Source: Synergistota bacterium | GTDB taxonomy: Bacteria > Synergistota > GBS-1 | DNA: 64,000 bases | Assembly: GCA_025060595.1 (NCBI GenBank) | Contig: JANXBX010000007.1 | Location: 1 to 64,000, forward strand | Reading direction: 5' to 3' | In this document: piece after piece, positions 36,349 to 44,930 of the stretch | How the letters are laid out: each line of letters starts with the position of its first letter | Position numbering within the stretch: position 1 is the stretch's first letter | The notes under the pieces: model-generated | Seen by the model: the letters and a program-made list of their open reading frames with translations, nothing else | The model's database searches: none | What the model was told of the DNA's origin: nothing | Position numbers and translations under genes: made by a program

Positions 36349-37715
36349 AAGGTATTAAAAGAGCACTTTTTGCCCTTAGCGACAAAAGTGATTCTGAAAG
36401 TTTTGTCAAGTTCTTGCTTGAGAGAAACATAGAAGTTTATGCAACGGAAGGAACAGCCTCATATCTTGAAAAAAATGGCTTAAAAGTTAAAAGACTTTCC
36501 CTTCTCACGGGCTTTTCAGACAAATGCGGAGGCAGAGTCAAAACTTTAAACGAGGAGATCTTCTCAAGAATCCTTTGCAGACCAGGAGACCCAGAATTCA
36601 AGGAAAAATTCGACATGGTAGTTGTTGATCTCTATCCTTTCAAAAACTTTAAAAGTATAGAAAACATAGATATAGGAGGAGTTTCTTTACTTAGGGCAGC
36701 TGCTAAAAACTATGAGCACGTGATAGTAATATGCGACAAGAGAGATTATAAAAACATTATGAAAACTCTTAGCGAAAAAGAAAACCTGTCATTTGAAGAA
36801 AGAAAATTCCTTGCCTTTAAGGCTTTTAGAAAAACAATGATCTATGACTTTGAAATTTCCTTATGGCTTTCTCCAGAAAGCGGGGTAATGCCTTTGAGAT
36901 ACGGAGAAAATCCACATCAAAAGGGATTTTTTTACTCTCTATCTGATGGAATGCCTTTTCACTATCAAGGGGATAAGCCCCTATCCTTTAATAACATTCT
37001 TGACGCTTACCGAGCTTGGCTCCTTGTAAATGAGTTTAGAGAGCCAGCATGTGCAATAATAAAACATGCCTCTCCTTGCGGAGTCGCTATATCTAAAAAC
37101 CCTGAAGAAACTTTTATAAAAGCTTTCGAGTGCGACCCGACATCAGCATATGGAGGCATAGTTGCATTTAATTTCCCAATCACTACTGATATTTTGAAAC
37201 TCATGGAAAACAAGTTTTTTGATCTTATAGTTATACCTGAGTTACCTTCTTTCGATTTGAAAAAGAGATTCTTAGTACCAAAAAGTTGGGACTTAGAATT
37301 AGACCTAAAATTAGCCTTTTCAGGAATATTGATCCAGAACCCCGATAAAGAATTTTTCTTACCCAATGGAATAAGTAAAGATGCCACCTTTGCATTTAAA
37401 GTTGCCAAGCATCTTTATTCCAACGCCATAGTAATTGCCAAGGACTGCACGACAGTAGGCTTATGTGGAGGACAACCTAGTAGGATATACGCAGTAAAAA
37501 TAGCTCTCGAAAGAGCTAGAGATAAAGCAAAAGGGGGAGTTTTAGCCAGTGATGGCTTCTTTCCATTTCCAGACAGCATAGAGGAAGCACATCGCTATGA
37601 AATAAAAACTATTATCGCTCCAAAGGGTTCTAAAAAAGATGAGGAGGTTAAGAAGAGAGCAGACGAGTTAGGAATAGAGCTTATTTTCGTCGAAGAAAGA
37701 CATTTCAGACATTAA
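36342..37715 (+). CDS. purH: Bifunctional AICAR transformylase/IMP cyclohydrolase, short form
   Basis: 457 residues, catalysing the last two steps of IMP synthesis. The N-terminal cyclohydrolase domain shows LFALSDKSDSESFVKFLLER, ATEGTASYLEKNG and VVVDLYPF; the transformylase domain shows LRYGENPHQKGFFYS, IIKHASPCGVAISKNP, DPTSAYGGIVAFN and ASDGFFPFPDSIEEA. Typical PurH is about 510-530 residues, but shorter ones are known in thermophiles such as Thermotoga. The usual cyclohydrolase KTLHPxIxxGIL reads KTLNEEIFSRIL. Followed by fhs, which makes its formyl donor. Confidence 0.92.
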   Translation: MLEGIKRALFALSDKSDSESFVKFLLERNIEVYATEGTASYLEKNGLKVKRLSLLTGFSDKCGGRVKTLNEEIFSRILCRPGDPEFKEKFDMVVVDLYPFKNFKSIENIDIGGVSLLRAAAKNYEHVIVICDKRDYKNIMKTLSEKENLSFEERKFLAFKAFRKTMIYDFEISLWLSPESGVMPLRYGENPHQKGFFYSLSDGMPFHYQGDKPLSFNNILDAYRAWLLVNEFREPACAIIKHASPCGVAISKNPEETFIKAFECDPTSAYGGIVAFNFPITTDILKLMENKFFDLIVIPELPSFDLKKRFLVPKSWDLELDLKLAFSGILIQNPDKEFFLPNGISKDATFAFKVAKHLYSNAIVIAKDCTTVGLCGGQPSRIYAVKIALERARDKAKGGVLASDGFFPFPDSIEEAHRYEIKTIIAPKGSKKDEEVKKRADELGIELIFVEERHFRH

Positions 37716-37738
37716 GCAAAACGGGGGTGAATATTAAA

Positions 37739-39409
37739 ATGATCAGCGATATCGAAATAGCTCGGAGCGTCAAACTACAAAAGATTACTAAAATAGCCTC
37801 AAACCTTAAGATACCTGAAGATAAACTTATACCTTATGGATGGTACAAAGCTAAAGTGGATTGGCGTTATCTTAGAGAGCTTAATAACCGAGAGGATGGC
37901 AAATTAATAATGGTCACTGCCATAACACCTACTCCTGCAGGTGAAGGGAAAACAACCACAACTATAGGATTAGCCCAGGCTTTGGCTAAACTTAATAAAA
38001 AGGCAATGCTATGTATTAGAGAACCTTCTTTAGGACCCTGTTTTGGTATTAAAGGTGGAGCAGCAGGTGGAGGAATGTCCCAGGTCCTCCCGATGGAAGA
38101 AATAAATCTCCACTTCACAGGTGATATTCATGCTGTTGGAGCTGCTCATAACCTTCTCTCCGCAATAATAGACAATCACATATATCAGGAAAATTCTCTT
38201 AATATTGACCCCCGAAGAGTAAAATGGGGTAGAGTTATAGATATGAATGACAGAGCTCTTCGTAAAATAATAATAGGCCTTGGAGGCCCTGCCCATGGCA
38301 TTCCTCGCGAAAGCCGATTTGATATAACAGCAGCATCAGAGGTTATGGCTATACTCTGCTTGTCTAAAGATATGGACGAGCTCAAAGAGAGACTAGGAAA
38401 CATAGTAGTCGCTCAAACCTACGATAGAAAATTTATTAAGGCTAAAGATTTAAGAGCCCAAGGAGCTATGGCCGCCCTTCTAAAGGATGCTTTGAGTCCA
38501 AACCTGGTTCAAACTATAGAAGGGGTACCTGCTTTCGTTCATGGCGGACCATTTGCAAATATCGCTCACGGAACAAACAGTATTATAGCCACGAAAATGG
38601 CTTTAAAGTTATGCGATTATACAGTTGTTGAAACGGGATTTGCAACTGATCTAGGAGCTGAAAAGTTCTTTAACATAGTTTGCAGGACAGGTGGTTTTAA
38701 GCCAGATGCAGTAGTGATCGTAACTACAATCAGAGCTTTAAAAATGCACGGGGGAAAGGCTAAAGAAGAACTTAATAAAGAAGATCTTGAAGCATTAGAA
38801 AAGGGATGTGAAAACCTTAAAAAGCATATAGAAAATATAAAGCTTCATGGTCTTCCGGTAGTTGTTGCTCTGAATAAATTCATTTATGATACTTCAGCAG
38901 AGATAAAGCTTGTTAGAGAACTGGTCCTATCAGAGGGAGCAAGATTTGCTACCTCTGAAGTATGGGAAAGGGGAGGAGAGGGGGGAATAGAACTAGCTCT
39001 GGAAGTTCTCAAAGCAATAGAAGAAGATCCTAACAACTTTAAATACCTATATGAGTTAAACCTACCTATTAAGGAAAAAATTGAAAGGATAGCTAAGTTT
39101 ATGTATGGAGCAGATGGCGTTGAATACGATAGAAAAGCTGAAGAAGAAATAAGTGAATTAGAAAGGGCAGGCTATAAAGATCTTCCATTGTGTATGGCTA
39201 AAACGCAGCTTTCATTATCGGACGACCCTAACTTAAAGGGCAGACCTAGTGGCTTCAAGATAAAGGTTAGAGATGTTCTTCTTTTAGCAGGTGCCGGATT
39301 CATAGTCCCAATAGCAGGGGACATAATGACGATGCCAGGCTTGCCTAAGAAACCCGCAGCTGAACTCGTAGATATAGATTCAGAAGGAAATATAAGCGGA
39401 TTATTTTAA
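37739..39409 (+). CDS. fhs: Formate-tetrahydrofolate ligase
   Basis: 556 residues from ATG 37739 (MISDIEIARS). ATP-dependent formation of 10-formyl-tetrahydrofolate. P-loop TPTPAGEGKTTTTIGLAQAL near 62-81, REPSLGPCFGIKGGAAGGG, FTGDIHAVGAAHNLL and VPIAGDIMTMPGLP at the end are diagnostic. Provides formyl groups for PurH just upstream (23-base gap) or acts in acetogenic/glycine-type one-carbon flow. The GTG at 37727 overlaps the ribosome binding site. Confidence 0.96.
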   Translation: MISDIEIARSVKLQKITKIASNLKIPEDKLIPYGWYKAKVDWRYLRELNNREDGKLIMVTAITPTPAGEGKTTTTIGLAQALAKLNKKAMLCIREPSLGPCFGIKGGAAGGGMSQVLPMEEINLHFTGDIHAVGAAHNLLSAIIDNHIYQENSLNIDPRRVKWGRVIDMNDRALRKIIIGLGGPAHGIPRESRFDITAASEVMAILCLSKDMDELKERLGNIVVAQTYDRKFIKAKDLRAQGAMAALLKDALSPNLVQTIEGVPAFVHGGPFANIAHGTNSIIATKMALKLCDYTVVETGFATDLGAEKFFNIVCRTGGFKPDAVVIVTTIRALKMHGGKAKEELNKEDLEALEKGCENLKKHIENIKLHGLPVVVALNKFIYDTSAEIKLVRELVLSEGARFATSEVWERGGEGGIELALEVLKAIEEDPNNFKYLYELNLPIKEKIERIAKFMYGADGVEYDRKAEEEISELERAGYKDLPLCMAKTQLSLSDDPNLKGRPSGFKIKVRDVLLLAGAGFIVPIAGDIMTMPGLPKKPAAELVDIDSEGNISGLF

Positions 39410-39498
39410 CCTTTGAAAAACATATAAAACTTCAAATGTCTTGCTTCTTCACCCATTAATAAAAGGGCACCGAATGGAAAGATAATTCATAGGAACCA

Positions 39499-39536
39499 GG
39501 GGAGGAAGGGTTTTTATTCTTCTATTATTCCTCCCC
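39499..39536. terminator. Hairpin at the convergent fhs/mnmA ends
   Basis: GGGGAGGAA (39499-39507) and TTCCTCCCC (39528-39536) form a perfect 9-base stem with a 20-base loop. The stem overlaps the last codons of mnmA. No long T-tract follows on either side, so it may act as a transcript-end stabiliser rather than a strong terminator. Confidence 0.4.
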
Positions 39537-40533
39537 AAATAACTTGATTTCCTGAATAGAAGGTAGCAACTTGCCCTGGAGTCACGGCTGTAATAGGTTC
39601 TTCTAATACTACTTTTACCCTTCCATCCTGAACCGGAACAGCTAATGCTTTAGAAGGAGGAGTATGATATCTAATCTTTACATCTCCCTTAACCTCTTTT
39701 TCCTCAGAAAGCCAATTAACTTGTTTCACCTTGAATTCACTTTTGAATAGCTCTTCAAGAGCTCCAAGAACTACTTCATTTCTCTCTGCATTTAAAGCAA
39801 TTATATACTGTCTAATCCCTGTAGCAACACCAAGTCTCCTTCTTTGCCCTATAGTATAAAGAGCTATTCCCTCATGCTCTCCCAAAATTTTTCCAGAGAT
39901 ATCTCTTATAACACCTTTCTTTAACTTATCCTTAAGTTTATCCTTTATAAACTCCCTAAAGTTCCCTTCTATGAAACAAATATCCTGACTTCCCCGAGGA
40001 CTTATAATATCAGCTATCCCTAAATCTTGAGCCTTTTTTAAGACCCACTCACGTGTCTTCTCCCCTAAAGGGAAAATTGCCTTTTCAAGTAATTCCCTAT
40101 CTACAAGAGAAAGGAAATAAGATTGATCTTTTTTAGGGTCCTTACCTTTAAATAAACCGAATGGAAACCTTTTAACTATAGCATAATGTCCCGTAGCTAT
40201 ATAACTTGCTCCTAGCGATTCTGCTAATTCCCAAAGCTTTAAAAACTTTATCCTACGATTACATATAGCACAGGGATTTGGTGTCCTTCCCTCGAGGTAT
40301 TCCCCTAAAAAATAATCTATAACTTCAGTTTTAAATAAAGAGGTTAAATCAATTTCCAATAAGTTTATACCTAACCTACTAGCTATTTTTCTTGCTTTCT
40401 CAGAGGAGTGATTCTCGCTCAGGATGAAATTCACTCCCACAACATCATAGCCTTGCTCCTTAAGAAGAAAAGCAGAAACAGCGCTATCCACTCCTCCACT
40501 AAGCCCTATAACCACTTTCTCCGTCATCTTCAT
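39514..40533 (-). CDS. mnmA: tRNA-specific 2-thiouridylase MnmA
   Basis: 339 residues. PP-loop GLSGGVDSAVSAFLL, catalytic Cys pair in PCAICNRRIKF and SQDICFIEG, plus ATGHYAIV and YTIGQRRRLGVATG. Thiolates U34 of Lys, Glu and Gln tRNAs. Its first ATG overlaps the stop of the E1-like gene (ATGA); a second ATG two codons on is equally possible. Confidence 0.95.
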   Translation of the reverse strand: MKMTEKVVIGLSGGVDSAVSAFLLKEQGYDVVGVNFILSENHSSEKARKIASRLGINLLEIDLTSLFKTEVIDYFLGEYLEGRTPNPCAICNRRIKFLKLWELAESLGASYIATGHYAIVKRFPFGLFKGKDPKKDQSYFLSLVDRELLEKAIFPLGEKTREWVLKKAQDLGIADIISPRGSQDICFIEGNFREFIKDKLKDKLKKGVIRDISGKILGEHEGIALYTIGQRRRLGVATGIRQYIIALNAERNEVVLGALEELFKSEFKVKQVNWLSEEKEVKGDVKIRYHTPPSKALAVPVQDGRVKVVLEEPITAVTPGQVATFYSGNQVIWGGIIEE

Positions 40534-41204
40534 AACTCTATTAGATAAACTTCTCCCTCCAGAGTATCTATCATCATTAACCTATTCACCAGGGATTTCC
40601 CAACACCAAACAATATCTTAATAACTTCACAAACTTCATATCCGGCCACTATAGCCACAACCGGAACGATAGCAGGTATAACCTCAGGAGTTTTTGCCCC
40701 TTCAGGATAAAGCTTTTCCAAAACGCTATCATCTTTAATAACACAAACTCTTCCCCACCACCCATGTACAGCTCCATGAACTAAAGGTATCCCAAGTTTT
40801 GAAACTGATTTTATAAGAATCCTCCTTGAGGGAATATTATCCAAAGCATCTACAACAACATTCGCCCCCAATATAAGCCTATCTACGTTTTCCTCAGAGA
40901 GCTTTTCTCTAATAGGAATTAACTGAACCTCAGGATTTATCTCCTGAACTCTCTTCAAAGCCTCTTCCACCTTAGGTCTACCAAGGTTATCTAACCTTGA
41001 AAGTATTTGCCTATTGAGATTGCTCTCCTCAAATACTTCTGGATCTATGGCTATTATTTTACCAACTCCCAATCTTGCAAGGCTTTCTATGACAAATCCC
41101 CCTAATCCACCACATCCTACCACTGCAACAACACTTTTCCTCAGCTTATTCTGTCCTTCCTCTCCCCACAAGACAACTTGTCTCGAATATATTTTGTCCA
41201 GCAA
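40530..41204 (-). CDS. ThiF/MoeB/HesA-family adenylyltransferase (E1-like)
   Basis: About 224 residues. Rossmann segment VAVVGCGGLGGFVIESLARL, the ATP/Asp region AIDPEVFEESNLNRQIL and VVDALDNIPSRRILI. Activates a sulfur-carrier protein or modifies tRNA (TcdA-like). The zinc CxxC pairs of MoeB/ThiF are absent, so it is not a standard MoeB. Translational coupling with mnmA hints at a sulfur or tRNA modification role. The TTG at 41204 is favoured, because GGGAGGG lies before it; an in-frame GTG at 41222 precedes that site. Confidence 0.8.
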   Translation of the reverse strand: MLDKIYSRQVVLWGEEGQNKLRKSVVAVVGCGGLGGFVIESLARLGVGKIIAIDPEVFEESNLNRQILSRLDNLGRPKVEEALKRVQEINPEVQLIPIREKLSEENVDRLILGANVVVDALDNIPSRRILIKSVSKLGIPLVHGAVHGWWGRVCVIKDDSVLEKLYPEGAKTPEVIPAIVPVVAIVAGYEVCEVIKILFGVGKSLVNRLMMIDTLEGEVYLIEL

Positions 41205-41276
41205 AGCCTTTCCCTCCCACACGTTAAGCTAAAAACTGCTTAAATTATACACTCCTCTAAACACTTTTAAAAGACC

Positions 41277-41305
41277 TTGACAAAAACAAAGAAGAGTGCT
41301 ATCCT
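41277..41305 (+). promoter_or_regulatory. Promoter of the RpiR/aminotransferase operon
   Basis: TTGACA (41277-41282), 17-base spacer, TATCCT (41300-41305) with an extended-10 TGC directly before it. The start codon of the regulator follows at 41360. On the other strand, TATAAT (41249-41244) may serve the divergent E1-like gene. Confidence 0.65.
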
Positions 41306-41359
41306 TTTTGAAGGAAAAGTTACATTTTTTAAATTAAAAAGAAGAGGATTTTTCTTCAA

Positions 41360-42238
41360 ATGGTTGGATTAATAGAGCAACTAAGAGAAAATCAAGAAAA
41401 GTTTACATCTGCTCAAAGAAAATTAGCTAAGTTTCTATTAGAAAACCTTGAAAAGGTAGCTTTTATGTCTACTTCCACCTTAGCAAGAATGGCAGGTGTT
41501 AGTGAAGCCACAGTCATTAGATTTTCCCAACTCGTTGGGTACAAGGGATTTCCAGAACTTAAAGAAGCCTTAAGAGAAATAGTTCTTAGAAGATTAGACA
41601 CATCTAAGAGATTAAGTGATTATATCAAAACAGAGGAAGGAGACCATATATTACTCAAAATTCTCAAAAAAGAGAAAGCTATTCTCGATTTACTTATAGA
41701 AACAGCATCCGTAAACGACTTTGAAAAAGTTGTAGATGCCATAGAAAAGGCAAAAAGAATATTCATCATATCCCATAGAAGTGTCTATGCAATAGGTTAT
41801 TACCTCAGCTTTTATCTTAATCTCTTAGGATATCAAAATTTCCTTCTCAAAGGAAAGGAATTATCTTACGAGCTCCTTTCATCTTCTAAAGAGGGAGACT
41901 TAGCAATAGCTATTACTTTCCCCAGATATTCCGCAGAAACGGTCGAGCTTTTCTCTTTCGCAGTTCAAAGAAATATAGAAACAATAGCCATTACCGATGA
42001 TTACCTTTCTCCCATAGCCTCTAAAGCATCATATGTTTTATCCGTCCCAACGGATTTTATCTCCTTTGTTGATTCTCTTACAGCTCCAATGAGCTTAATT
42101 AATGCTATTATAGTTGCTCTGAGCTTGAAAAAGCCAGAAGAATATAAAGCAAGACTTGAAAATCTTGAAAAAATTTGGAAAAGCAAGAATATATACTGGC
42201 AAGAAAAGATAAAGGAGGCAGAAGAAGATGAAAAATGA
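41360..42238 (+). CDS. RpiR/MurR-family transcriptional regulator
   Basis: 292 residues. N-terminal helix-turn-helix domain (KFTSAQRKLAKFLLENLEK, FMSTSTLARMAGVSEATVIR, FSQLVGYKGFPELKEAL) and a SIS sugar-isomerase domain from about 110 (KRIFIISHRSVYAIGYYLSF, SSKEGDLAIAITFPRYSAET). Members sense phosphosugars or other metabolites. As first gene of the operon it most likely controls the aminotransferase/CoA-transferase genes that follow. Overlaps the next gene by 11 bases. Confidence 0.9.
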   Translation: MVGLIEQLRENQEKFTSAQRKLAKFLLENLEKVAFMSTSTLARMAGVSEATVIRFSQLVGYKGFPELKEALREIVLRRLDTSKRLSDYIKTEEGDHILLKILKKEKAILDLLIETASVNDFEKVVDAIEKAKRIFIISHRSVYAIGYYLSFYLNLLGYQNFLLKGKELSYELLSSSKEGDLAIAITFPRYSAETVELFSFAVQRNIETIAITDDYLSPIASKASYVLSVPTDFISFVDSLTAPMSLINAIIVALSLKKPEEYKARLENLEKIWKSKNIYWQEKIKEAEEDEK

Positions 42239-43574
42239 TTTTGTTTTCTACAGAGATTTCAAGCATTACCATCCAATAGTCGAAAGAGGCGAAGGGATAT
42301 ACATATATGACAAAAACGGTAAAAAATATATAGATGCTTGCTCAGGAGCTCTCGTTTCCAACTTAGGACATGGCATAAAAGAAATAGCTGAAGCTATATA
42401 TGAACAAGCTCAAAAAATAGCCTTTGCCCATCTTTCAATGCTCGTTAGTGAACCAGCTATAGAACTAGCTCTTTTACTTAAAGATCTCGCTCCTGGAGAT
42501 TTAAACTATACCTGGTTCGTATCTGGTGGTTCCGAAGCTGTAGAATCTGCTATAAAGCTCGCTCGTCAATATTTCTTAGAAAGAGACAGTGAAAAAAGCT
42601 CTAAGTATAAAATAATAGGGAGATGGAACTCCTTCCACGGAAACACTCTCGGAGCTTTAGCTATAGGCGGACACATTTCAAGAAGAAAGCCCTATATCCC
42701 TATGTTCATGGAGTTCCCACATATAAATCCCCACTACTGCTATCGCTGTCCATTTAAGCTAGAATATCCCTCCTGTGATTTAAGATGTGCTTTCGAGCTA
42801 GAAGATGTAGTAAAGAGAGAAGGGGCCCAGTACATCGCTGCCTTCATAGCAGAACCTGTAGTTGGCGCTACCGTTGGAGCTTTAGTCCCTCCACCAGAGT
42901 ATTGGCCTATAGTGAGAGAAATATGTGATAAATACGATATTCTTTTAATAGCAGATGAGGTTATGACAGGGCTTGGTAGGACAGGTGAAAACTTTGCTGT
43001 AAACCACTGGAAAGTAATCCCTGATATGATAGTTTTAGGGAAAGGGATGTCGGCAGGATATAGTCCATTAGCTGGAGTTATAGTAAGCGAAAAGATTACC
43101 GAAACAATCAAGAAAGGTAGTGGAAGATTTATTCATGGTCACACTTACGGAGGAAACCCTCTATCCTGTGCTACAGGTGTTGCAGTACTCAAGTACATTC
43201 TTAAACACAATTTAATAGAAAACGTTAAAAACATGGGAGCTTATTTAGAAACTCTTTTAAGAAAAGATCTCTGCGAGATTCCTATAATTGGTGACATTAG
43301 AGGTATAGGACTGATGTGGGGAATAGAAATAGTTAAGGATAAAAACACTAAGGAACCTTTTCCAAGATCAGTAAATGCAATATCGAAAGTAACTAACATT
43401 CTTACTGAAATGGGTCTATTAGTTTACCCAGGAAGTGGAGCTGCAGACGGTATAAGAGGAGATCATTTCATGATAGCTCCTCCATTCACCTTGAAAGAGG
43501 AAGAAGCCATTGAAATAGTCCATCTATTAAGAGAAGGCCTGAAAAAGGCTTCCGAGATCTTATTAAGGGAGTGA
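42228..43574 (+). CDS. Class III (PLP-dependent) aminotransferase
   Basis: 448 residues. PLP fold type I: VSGGSEAVESAIKLARQYFL, SFHGNTLGALAIGG, LLIADEVMTGLGRTG and the Schiff-base lysine in VLGKGMSAGYSPLAG. A Cys-rich stretch, HYCYRCPFKLEYPSCDLRC, is seen near 166-184 and is typical of one subgroup. Family members act on omega-amino groups (beta-alanine, GABA, ornithine, taurine). With the CoA-transferase and thiolase downstream, an amino-acid fermentation step is likely; the substrate cannot be read from sequence. Confidence 0.9.
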   Translation: MKNDFVFYRDFKHYHPIVERGEGIYIYDKNGKKYIDACSGALVSNLGHGIKEIAEAIYEQAQKIAFAHLSMLVSEPAIELALLLKDLAPGDLNYTWFVSGGSEAVESAIKLARQYFLERDSEKSSKYKIIGRWNSFHGNTLGALAIGGHISRRKPYIPMFMEFPHINPHYCYRCPFKLEYPSCDLRCAFELEDVVKREGAQYIAAFIAEPVVGATVGALVPPPEYWPIVREICDKYDILLIADEVMTGLGRTGENFAVNHWKVIPDMIVLGKGMSAGYSPLAGVIVSEKITETIKKGSGRFIHGHTYGGNPLSCATGVAVLKYILKHNLIENVKNMGAYLETLLRKDLCEIPIIGDIRGIGLMWGIEIVKDKNTKEPFPRSVNAISKVTNILTEMGLLVYPGSGAADGIRGDHFMIAPPFTLKEEEAIEIVHLLREGLKKASEILLRE

Positions 43575-43582
43575 TTGTTAAT

Positions 43583-44251
43583 ATGGGTTCTTATTTTAAA
43601 CCTATAATGACTCCAGATGAAGCTGTTAAAGATATTTTTGATGGAGCAACTATAATGATAGGAGGATTCAATGTAGGTGGGATTCCTTATTCCTTAGTCG
43701 AAGCTCTGCTTAGAAAAGGAGTTAAAAATCTAACATTGATATGTAATGACACAGCTTATGAAGATGTGGGACATGGCAAACTCATAGCAAATGGTCAAGT
43801 CAAAAAGGTAATCGCTTCCCATATAGGACTAAATAAAATGACTCAAAAGCTATATAATGAAGGTCTTTTAGAAGTGGAATTTGTTCCCCAAGGCACTCTT
43901 GCTGAAAGAATAAGAGCAGGCGGCTTCGGTCTTGGAGGAGTACTTACACCTACAGGCATTGGAACCTTAGCAGAAAAAGGAAAACAAGTTTTAGAAATAA
44001 ATGGCAAAAAATATATTCTTGAGCTCCCCTTACGTGCCGATTTCTCCTTAATAAAAGCAAAGAAAGCCGACAAGATAGGAAACCTTTGGTACTGGGGAAA
44101 TGCAAGAAACTTCAATCCACTTATGGCAGCAGCTGCTGACATAGTTATAGCCGAGGTAGAGATTCTCGTAAATGTTGGAGAAATTGATCCAAATGACGTT
44201 CACACACCGGGAATACTAGTAGATAGATTGGTAATATCTGGAGGTGAGTAG
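43583..44251 (+). CDS. atoD: 3-oxoacid CoA-transferase, alpha subunit
   Basis: 222 residues from ATG 43583. Family I CoA-transferase alpha chain: DGATIMIGGFNVGGIPYSLV and the oxyanion-hole region RIRAGGFGLGGVLTPTGIGT. Pairs with the beta chain at 44254. Transfers CoA between acetyl-CoA or succinyl-CoA and acids such as acetoacetate. An earlier GTG (43571) lies in the ribosome binding site. Confidence 0.9.
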   Translation: MGSYFKPIMTPDEAVKDIFDGATIMIGGFNVGGIPYSLVEALLRKGVKNLTLICNDTAYEDVGHGKLIANGQVKKVIASHIGLNKMTQKLYNEGLLEVEFVPQGTLAERIRAGGFGLGGVLTPTGIGTLAEKGKQVLEINGKKYILELPLRADFSLIKAKKADKIGNLWYWGNARNFNPLMAAAADIVIAEVEILVNVGEIDPNDVHTPGILVDRLVISGGE

Positions 44252-44253
44252 TA

Positions 44254-44925
44254 TTGATACCCAATATACCTGAAGAAGAAGCCAAAATAAGGATAGCAAA
44301 AAGAATAGCTAAAGAATTTAAAGATGGGGATGTGGTTAACCTTGGAATAGGTATACCATCTCTTGTGGCTGATTATATTCCCAAAGATATTCACGTAATA
44401 TTTCACACAGAAAATGGTATGCTTGGTGCTGGCCCTAAAGTTAAAGAGGAAGAAGGAACGATAGATATTATAGGAGCTGGAGGAGTGAAAATTACCGTTC
44501 TTCCAGGCGGCTCTTTTTTTAGTAGTGATATTTCTTTTGGATTAATTCGTGGAGGACATATAGATATAACAGTATTAGGAACATTAGAAGTAGACGAAGA
44601 GGGAAATCTTGCAAATTGGATGATCCCAGGAAAACTCACTCCCGGCATGGGAGGAGCAATGGATCTTGTAACGGGATCGAAAAAGGTTTTTGTGGCAACA
44701 TTACATACAGCTAAAGGAAAACCGAAAATAGTAAAGAGATGTTCACTACCTTTAACAGGACAAAAAGTCGTAAGCAAGATATTTACTGAATTAGCAGTCT
44801 TTGAGGTTACAAAGAAAGGTTTAGTCCTCGAAGAAATCGCTCCAGATGTCGACTTAAAAACACTAAGAGAAATCACAGAACCAGATTTCAAAGTTAAGGA
44901 ACCACTTAAAATAATGGAGGTATGA
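44254..44925 (+). CDS. atoA: 3-oxoacid CoA-transferase, beta subunit
   Basis: 223 residues, TTG start behind GGAGGTGAG. Contains GDVVNLGIGIPSLVADYI and the catalytic glutamate in HTENGMLGAGP that forms the gamma-glutamyl-CoA thioester. Together with atoD makes a complete family I enzyme. Its stop overlaps the region of the thiolase starts (ATGATG). Confidence 0.92.
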   Translation: MIPNIPEEEAKIRIAKRIAKEFKDGDVVNLGIGIPSLVADYIPKDIHVIFHTENGMLGAGPKVKEEEGTIDIIGAGGVKITVLPGGSFFSSDISFGLIRGGHIDITVLGTLEVDEEGNLANWMIPGKLTPGMGGAMDLVTGSKKVFVATLHTAKGKPKIVKRCSLPLTGQKVVSKIFTELAVFEVTKKGLVLEEIAPDVDLKTLREITEPDFKVKEPLKIMEV

Positions 44926-44930
44926 TGAAA

